This document shows positions 57,180-64,000 of a DNA stretch of 64,000 nucleotides, piece after piece (the first letter of the stretch is position 1; each line of letters starts with the position of its first letter). The translations under genes and the position numbers were made by a program. Source of the DNA: Halichondria panicea (Eukaryota; Porifera; Demospongiae; Suberitida; Halichondriidae); assembly GCF_963675165.1 (NCBI RefSeq), contig NC_087384.1, forward strand, positions 3,714,682 through 3,778,681, read 5' to 3'. The notes under the pieces were generated by a model. The model saw only the letters and a list, made by a program, of their open reading frames with translations. It had not been told where the DNA came from and searched no databases.

Positions 57180-58150
57180 GGAGCAACAGTTGTATGTAAT
57201 ATAAAGCACAATCATCCATCACTTGCTAAACTTATGCACCATAATTATGCAGCCAAATATTATCTGTCTACAAGGTTGCACACGATACAATTTCTAGCCT
57301 AGTCTATTGACCTGTTTGCCTGCTCTCCTCATTTTGTCACGGTCCCAGGCTCAGCAGAGGAGTGGTGGGGTCAGCCGGGTTGTAGATGTTCAGTGCCAAC
57401 TTGTTTGCTTAATTAATTATGCCAGAGGGGCGTTTTGTGGTCAGTGCAATATGACTTTTCAGCAGTGCAATATGACTTTTCAGCAGTGCAATATATATGC
57501 TTCATATTGCACTTGGCAACAACATAGCAACGGGATATAAAATATAATAATACTGCTTGTGATCAAGAATCAACATGATATTTACTTGTATTATAGTAAA
57601 TTATATACATGTATACCCAATTATGCAACAGTTACCGACAGCTATAGCCAACATATATATATATACGTATACGTTGTTGCATGTATGGAGGTTATAATAA
57701 GACCTTTATTAGCAAGCGGATTGAGGCATTTGATGATAATGATAATTATTCATAGAATTTTAATTGAAAACACACCCCTAACTTCCACAATAAGCGGAAG
57801 TGCATAATTTTTACTAATCAATATTAGTCATAATTATTATTCATGACCATGCAAAAAACCATACAAATTTATCCTTTTCTTTTCTTTTAGTGCCTTTAAT
57901 TTGAGGTCACGTGATATTTATAAAGCTGCTAATTTCCAAGCGCGAGGGCCTGAGAAACTACAAATTGACTTTGCATGGCCTAACTATAACTTGATTCTTT
58001 CAGACTCTAACCATTCATAAAAATGTAATCGTTAATGCATTGTAGTGTTCCAACAGTGAAAATAATAAAGTGGTACATGTAAGACAAACGATAAATGAGG
58101 ATAAATGAGAATCAATAATTATAAGGTTTTTGATCAATAACAGCTAGCTA
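57180..58150. other. Probable intron or intergenic stretch
   Basis: No gene seen. A 21-bp unit (AGTGCAATATGACTTTTCAGC) occurs about 2.5 times near 57447-57500. Confidence 0.45.
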
Positions 58151-58155
58151 GTCAC

Positions 58156-60495
58156 CTTTTTGTTTTGTTGGTGGTGGTCCATTCTCCTCACTCTCTTCAG
58201 TCACAGCAGCTGTATATAGCGAGAGTATAGCTGTATTGAACCACACTGTACATATGATCGTAGTGAGCTTACGTTGTTGTGGCAGAGGCTTTAGGAAGTC
58301 AGCAATTTCAGTGTAACCCCGCTGTGTAGCAATGTCACGAGGAGTATCGCCATTTTTGTCAGTTGCACCTGAACAAGAATGGTGGTGTAAAGCAAAAGTA
58401 TAACACTGGGAGCTAGTACTCACTGATATCACAGTTGGCCTTTTCCACTAAGTACTGCACCACATCTTTGTGTCCCCGAACGCATGCATTGTGGAGTGGG
58501 GTCCTGTTGATATTATCCCTCACATCTGCACATAACGCACCATGGTACTATACATAAGGATTGACAGTGCAAGTGTGTGTTTCAATTATTGCACAAATTT
58601 TGACTCATGTTTAGACTGCTCTATTTTGCAGGGAAAGGCCATATCAAGAAAAGGACTGGACTGATAGCTTAGTTAGCCTTTTATCTGTCTAAATGTGTTA
58701 AGCATGCATAATAGATTATCAAACTCACTCTTGGGGTCAACCTTGTCTTGTTCAACCAGTTGTTTCACCACACCCAGCTTGCCCCACCAACATGCTGCAC
58801 ACAATAACTTGGCCTTGTGCTCATCACCACCACAGCCACGGCTCATTAGGTAGAGGGCAACATCCATGCAACCATCATCCAGACAGCCATACAGATAGTC
58901 AGAATTCAGAGCTATGTTCAGTGGTGACTGTTCCCAATCATCCATCATATCTGCAGGACAGTAAATTAGCATGGTTATGAGTGCGACAAACAGTCACACA
59001 GGGTATACTATAGTCAGTCAGTCAGTCTGTCTGTCGTTCTGTGTATTCTGAGTCTGCTCATCTGGATGCGATAGCACTGTGTTTGTACTATGGATAGCCT
59101 CAACACAACAAGGTATAGTATAGTTTTAAATTTGGCACATTTTGATGTTAAAGCTTCGTTGTGGAACAAAAGTGAACAAAAGCTAAGAAGCTCTAACCTG
59201 CACGTTGGTCTAGATGTTTACATGCGGCCAAATTATAACGCCGAGGTTTGCACTTCAGTGCTCCAGTTGGCACAGTAGTAATTAAGTAGTGCCAATAATT
59301 ATAATCTTAATTTCTAGAAACCATGCAGACAGGTTGAGCTTGGACATATAATTATAAAGTCTGTATTGCCACCATAATCAAATACTTGCATTCCGATGGG
59401 TTATGACAACTATAATGCAAGAACAAACAGTATAGGAGAGGCTACGGAGAAAAATAAGAGCACACTAAATCTCACCAACATCCATCTTCATATTCTCCAC
59501 CAGATACTGTACGACTTCTTTATTTCCTCTCTCACAGGCACAGTGAAGAAGGGTCCAGCTGTTCCTATCCCTCACATCTGTTGTGGAACATAGTTTAAAT
59601 TCAAGTATCATAATAATTATGCACACAGATATTACTGCAGTCATTGATGTGGAGGAAATACCGTATATAGCGTGTATATTTCGAGAGTATAAAATGTTCG
59701 CGGTTTTAGATGATTAAGCATGTACCGCAAACATACCCACGAATTTAATATCGCAGAAAGGCTGAAAATTAAAGCGAAAACCTTTCTAACGGTCATTTTG
59801 CAAAAGTTTTATACTCTTGAAATAACACAATAACAATGACTACTTACCAGTGCTACACCTGACCTCATGGATCAGGTATGCCACCACCTCTTTATGACCT
59901 CCCTCGCAAGCATAGTGAAGTGGCAGTCTGTTATCCCTCCCACCACCTTTATCAGTACGAGCACCATGGGTAACAAGTGTCCTCATAATCGCCATGAGGC
60001 CCATCAGACAAGCCCAGTGTAATGGAGGCAGCTCATCCCACTCCACACTCCAGTAGAGCGGGTGGTTGGGGCAGGCACCGTGTCCCAACAGGGACCTTAC
60101 TTTGATGACATCTTCATCTGTATGAACAGCCTCCCATAAGTCCTTGGCTAGCGTCTTTTGAGCACAGTGGATATGACAGCTCTCCTCACAGTTAGGACAT
60201 ACTGTGATGGTGTGTGAGGGGGCGGGGGGGTAACAGTGTATGTGGTAATTATGTAAAGGTTCGATTAAATAAAAAAATAGAAAGTCACCTTTTTGTTTCT
60301 TTGTTGGTGGTGGTCTATTCTCCTCGCTCCCGGAGTCACTATCACCAGTCACAGCAGCTGTGCAGCGAGCATTGGACCACAACATATACTCATAATCGTA
60401 GTTTGGTAGAGATTGGAGGTAGTCAGCAATTTCAGTGTGATCACTCCAATAAGCAACGTCAAGAGCAGTCTGGCCATCATCACATCAGTTGCCTC
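58156..60495 (-). CDS. Ankyrin-repeat gene, multi-exon module
   Basis: Exons with matching phase 1 borders: 60495-60289, 60201-59848, 59577-59476, 58950-58729, 58525-58424, 58368-58273 and 58209-58156. Order of content: TALDVAYWSDHTEIADYLQS ankyrin half; acidic linker ending ENRPPPTKKQK; CPNCEESCHIHC then LPPLHWACLMGLMAIMRTLV and LPLHYACEGGHKEVVAYLIH ankyrins; WTLLHCACERGNKEVVQYLV; DVALYLMSRGCGGDEHKAKL unit ending KVDPKS; TPLHNACVRGHKDVVQYLVE; TPRDIATQRGYTEIADFLKP; and a second ENGPPPTKQK linker. Almost each exon is one repeat. The 60495 end has a 5-bp duplication (TGATG twice) that breaks the frame of the first repeat. Likely a cytosolic or nuclear adaptor; the partner is unknown. Confidence 0.7.
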
Positions 60496-60632
60496 TGAAC
60501 AAAGGTATATACATTATAACACTGGAAGAGGCTGTGTTATATACTCAACGATATTAAAGTTGGCCTTCTCTACAAAGCTATACTAAACAGGCCATTTAAA
60601 AGCACAGTAGCTAGGTCATCACATGTACTCAC

Positions 60633-60957
60633 TCTTGGGGTCAACTTTGTGTTGCTCTATCAGTTCCTTCACCACACCCAGCTTGCCACATCGACTTGCT
60701 GCACACAGTAACTTTTCCTTGTGCATACTCCATCCACAGCCACGGTTGATCAGGTAGAGGGCAACATCCACACGGCCTTCTTCATTATCGCACTCATGAT
60801 AATCAGGGCCTAGAGCTTTGTCCAGTGGTAACTGTAACTCATCCTCATCCTCATCTTCTTCATCAAAACCCTCCTCATCGCTCCACATATACTCCCGTTT
60901 GTCCACTTTCCATTCATTGACAGGCAGTTCTAAAACACCCCAAATGTTATCAGACAT
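60633..60957 (-). CDS. Ankyrin-cluster exon with acidic stretch, possible gene start
   Basis: ATG at 60957 opens MSDNIWGVLELPVNEWKVDK, an acidic run (FDEEDEDEDE), then the DVALYLINRGCGWSMHKEKL ... VVKELIEQHKVDPKS unit shared with 58729-58950 and 63011-63226, ending at a GTGAGT donor. The next ankyrin exon expected near 60550 is reduced to a remnant (SFVEKANFNIV), so this module is partly degraded. Confidence 0.55.
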
Positions 60958-60959
60958 AG

Positions 60960-63008
60960 TGTTACCAGAGCTTTATGAATACCATAATTATAGCGAGTAA
61001 TTCAGGGAGAGGGGGAGGGGTTAAAACATTCAGAGCACTACTTTTGTGGTTGCTACTTGCACCCAGAGGCCAAGGTCAATAGGGTCACTTTTTAACGAAA
61101 ACATTAAACATCTGTAGTCCTGGATTATTGACCTTAGCTTGGATATAACAGCTATATATACTGCTTCTGTTGTTTTTGATCGTTTATTTGCCTATCCAGC
61201 GCATGCAGCAAACCAGTACATCAAAATTTATACCCTAGCTAAAGAAGGCTAATTTTCCATATCTTGTAATCTCTTCTCTCTAGCTGGTTCGTCTGGGGCT
61301 CAACTGATTTCTGTTGTGATGAAGCTAGTAGTGGTGAGGGTGAGCTCAGTTATATATGTAAACGTCTGCATAAGGCCACGTGGTGTTTTAATTTGTAAAC
61401 TATTGACATTGACGTACCCCTCTGGCTTGGACCCAGATAAAGGTGGTCAATGATTATAGGCCTTAATTGCCCAATTATGCTCAAAATGTTGCCTATTAAC
61501 TCATGTTTTTACCTATAATATTATAGTCTTCGATTCTTACAACATTACGGAATCTTCTATCATAATCTTCTGAGGTACTATTGTTGGTGTTCGGCTGCCT
61601 GTAATCGGTGTACTGGAACACTGGACTGGACTGGACTTTGACCTGACTATTGCAACACAATGCAATTACATTCCTTTTCCTCATCAGTAACAAGACCACA
61701 ATGACAATACTATAGTAAACATGAAAGCAGCGCGGGTGCTGATGCCTTGGTGTACGCATACAGTATACTAGCACTTCAGTCTATTATTATGCATCGGTGC
61801 ACATGCGCAAGCAATGTATACGGTGTGTTTTTGAGTCTGTCTGTCTGTCTGTGTGTGTATAGACTGCTACAGCTGCTCAAGGATCAATGAAGTGCAAGTA
61901 AGAGTTTCATAGGCTTTTATAGTCATAGATTCTAATTTGTGGATTTGCAAAATAATGCTTCGTTCTCGAGATATTCCTTACTTGGAATGCCATTGCAGCC
62001 TTTTTAGAAGAGTGCGTAACAAAACTTGTTCACCAAGTGTTGCTACTCTACTTAGTAGTTAGCTCTGCACTAGAACGCTAGCTATTGGTAGCTGCAACAG
62101 TGAGAAGAGAGCTGCAAGGCTCTGCTGATGCAGCTAGACTTGAACTTTTGGCATAGATCGTTTTTAACAACAATCGTGGTTGATCATTACCCACTCTTTA
62201 ATAATAATACAAAAAATATTCATCATGTAGTTTAATGGAGTTAAATAAACGTAGTTAACGAGGTAATACACTAACCGCGGTCTTACCTCGAATCACACAG
62301 TCGTAGGTGTGGCTTCCAGTCACATGCATGCCTATCGCACATGCGCATCCATGGTTCCACGTGCTAAAGTACAGCCGCTTGTCAGCGAGCCACAGACAAA
62401 TTGGCTGCTCAAATCTTATGCCTCCCACCCTCCCATTCACGGAGGTTAAGACCTATTTTCCATCCGACGATGTTGATATACTGGTTGGGGGGCTGAATAA
62501 GGGCCCCCAACACTTACGTGCTTAATGCTAATCGCAGGGGCTCCTCTCTCAGTACTCCCCCAAAACATTACCGCAGTCACGTGACCCCTAACCTCTAGCG
62601 TGACAGGGCACGTGACATCTGCTTAGACCGATATACTGCCAAAAGATAGTAATATCCTCGCCTAGGATATGACGCACTCCTAGATCGCAGTCATTTACTA
62701 CAATCTGTATGACCATAGTTAAATGATATTATGTGTGTAGCTTTATGTTATCATTATTATGTAGCTTTGCACCTCCACCGGGCTAGAAGCTTGTGCGTAC
62801 AAGTTGCTCACTCGATTTCCGTTCTATCTACTTCCTTCAATCTACTTCTTTCTGTCTTGACGTCATTGTTTTACAGAACATTTACGTTGTTATTTGTAGC
62901 CTCCAGATACTGGGGTAAGATTGGGGCATGCGCAGGCAGTCGTTACCAAGTAGTGAACAGTATATGATACTACAGAGAACATTCAAAGGCACAATAGAAT
63001 TAACACTC
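60960..63008. other. Long intron or intergenic stretch
   Basis: 61496-61774 (-) has a frame with a hydrophobic segment (YYSIVIVVLLLMRKR) and a Tyr-rich tail (FQYTDYRQPN...SEDYDRR), possibly a membrane-protein exon, at low confidence. 61860-62030 is a diverged copy of repeat sequence at 38480-38650. No other gene supported. Confidence 0.4.
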
Positions 63009-63010
63009 AC

Positions 63011-63226
63011 TTTCGGGGTCAACTTTGTGTTGCTCAACCAGTTCTTTCACTATATCCAGCTTGCCCCACCAACATGCTGCATGCAGTAAGTTGTCTTTGT
63101 CCTTATCACTACCACAGCCACGGCATATCAGGTAGAGGGCAACATCCAAACAGCCTTCCCTCTCTCGCAGAGTGTCAGGATCCATAGCTATATCTAGTGG
63201 GGACTGTCTCTCATCATCCCTCACAT
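63011..63226 (-). CDS. Ankyrin-cluster exon (third copy of the DVALYLI-RGCG unit)
   Basis: Between an ACAG acceptor (CTG at 63227 on +) and a GAAA|GTGAGT donor; reads DVRDDERQSPLDIAMDPDTL, DVALYLICRGCGSDKDKDNL, WWGKLDIVKELVEQHKVDPE. Same exon shape and phase as 58729-58950. Confidence 0.65.
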
Positions 63227-63532
63227 CTGTAATTTAACATAATTATAGATAGTCAGTTACACGAAATCTGATTTAACACTAGAGCACTAAAGTGCAAACC
63301 CTCGGCTGGTGACATGACATGATTATAAAGAAACCATATAATGCAGTGCATGTAGTGATGAATATCATGTATGACTTATTAAACTGTCTAGGCAAGCAAC
63401 TCAGGAAGCTAACAAGACTGGAGGCATGCTGAAACATTTGAGAACAGAGTTTTATATACACTGTGGACTAGGATCACAGCAAAGAAGCCTGGAGTCTCTC
63501 ATGCATAGAAGTGAAGTAGGATCTCAGAGTCT

Positions 63533-63570
63533 ACCCGCCTCAACCTAAAAGCTTTTAGGTTGAGGCGGGT
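63533..63570. repeat. 38-bp perfect palindrome
   Basis: 19-bp arms ACCCGCCTCAACCTAAAAG and CTTTTAGGTTGAGGCGGGT meeting at AAGCTT, in an intron of the ankyrin cluster. Confidence 0.95.
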
Positions 63571-63818
63571 ATTCGAGACTACCCAGAGTCAGCTAACAGA
63601 ACTGAACCAGACACAACTGTGATTGAATTCTAAATACTTATCTCACAGACTACTGCTTTGAAGGGTTTGCTCCCACTGTTAGGATTGACTGTGGACACCC
63701 CTTTCTTGTGAAACAATCAAAGCACATTGCAAATTATTTACCTCTTCAGTAACACTCTAATACTTTTGAGTGAAAGCAAAAACATGGCGAGAGGCACAAA
63801 TAGTAACGACTGCTTAAC

Positions 63819-64000
63819 CAGTGCTGCAGTTGACAGTGCTGCAGTTGACCTCCTTGATCAAGTACTGCACCACCTCGATATGACCTCCCGAGCATGCCCA
63901 GTGAAGTGGAGCTCTGTTAGCCTCCCCACCACCGTCATCAGTGAAACAGGTAGATCTACAAGCTCCATGGCCGGATAAATGGGTAACAAGCATCTTTACA
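63819..64000 (-). CDS. Ankyrin-cluster exon, cut by the right edge
   Basis: Reads VKMLVTHLSGHGACRSTCFT, then the ankyrin unit APLHWACSGGHIEVVQYLIK, and ends VNCSTVNCST because a 15-bp unit (CAGTGCTGCAGTTGA) is duplicated in frame at the donor side. The donor reads GTTAAG. It matches the end of exon 59848-60201, so a further module begins beyond the window. Confidence 0.6.

Overview
This is a eukaryotic, almost certainly metazoan, window. Genes carry GT-AG introns, exons are short, and the sequence is AT-rich and packed with diverse decayed mobile elements. The mix of Penelope-like, Ty3, hAT and Mutator-like elements, split ankyrin genes and a SPAK/OSR1-type kinase suggests a marine invertebrate, possibly a sponge. 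That placement is inference; no rRNA or mitochondrial marker is present.

Layout. 0-12 kb: a broken zinc-binding gene (- strand), a 1.45-kb CA-based tract, a degraded Penelope-like element with a GIY-YIG domain, two unrecognised broken ORFs, two exons of a SPAK/OSR1-like kinase with an 817-bp non-autonomous hAT element in the intron, and a 226/209-bp tandem duplication. 12-25 kb: mostly repeats, with a 67-bp minisatellite, one unrecognised seven-exon gene (16971-18960), a CCGCGG-rich satellite split by a MITE, a 76-bp perfect palindrome and four DR1-type nuclear-receptor sites. 25.5-30.7 kb: a Mutator-like element whose exons join in phase into one predicted 1127-residue protein (transposase, Ulp1-like protease, PHD finger). 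30.7-39.8 kb: dispersed duplications, a textbook hammerhead ribozyme at 33369-33445 and a HIRAN-like pseudogene. 39.8-45.3 kb: a complete Ty3/gypsy element with identical LTRs. 45.9-47.5 kb: a broken P-loop NTPase + nuclease gene of the Crinkler/RHS type. 47.6-50.2 kb: a near-complete hAT-like element with an intact two-exon gene. 53.2-56.7 kb: two deletion derivatives of the Mutator-like element, one carrying a 300-bp intron that the other copies lack. 54.9-64 kb: a - strand ankyrin gene or gene cluster built from repeated exon modules, cut by the right edge.

Two signals span the window. (1) Clean tandem duplications of 10-17 bp are very frequent, with exactly 17 bp recurring most often among those I measured. 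They break reading frames and duplicate splice sites. (2) Several mobile elements share modules across the window, so their copies can be compared to date individual changes.

All gene models come from reading frames, splice motifs and phase matching by eye; nothing was searched or aligned by software.
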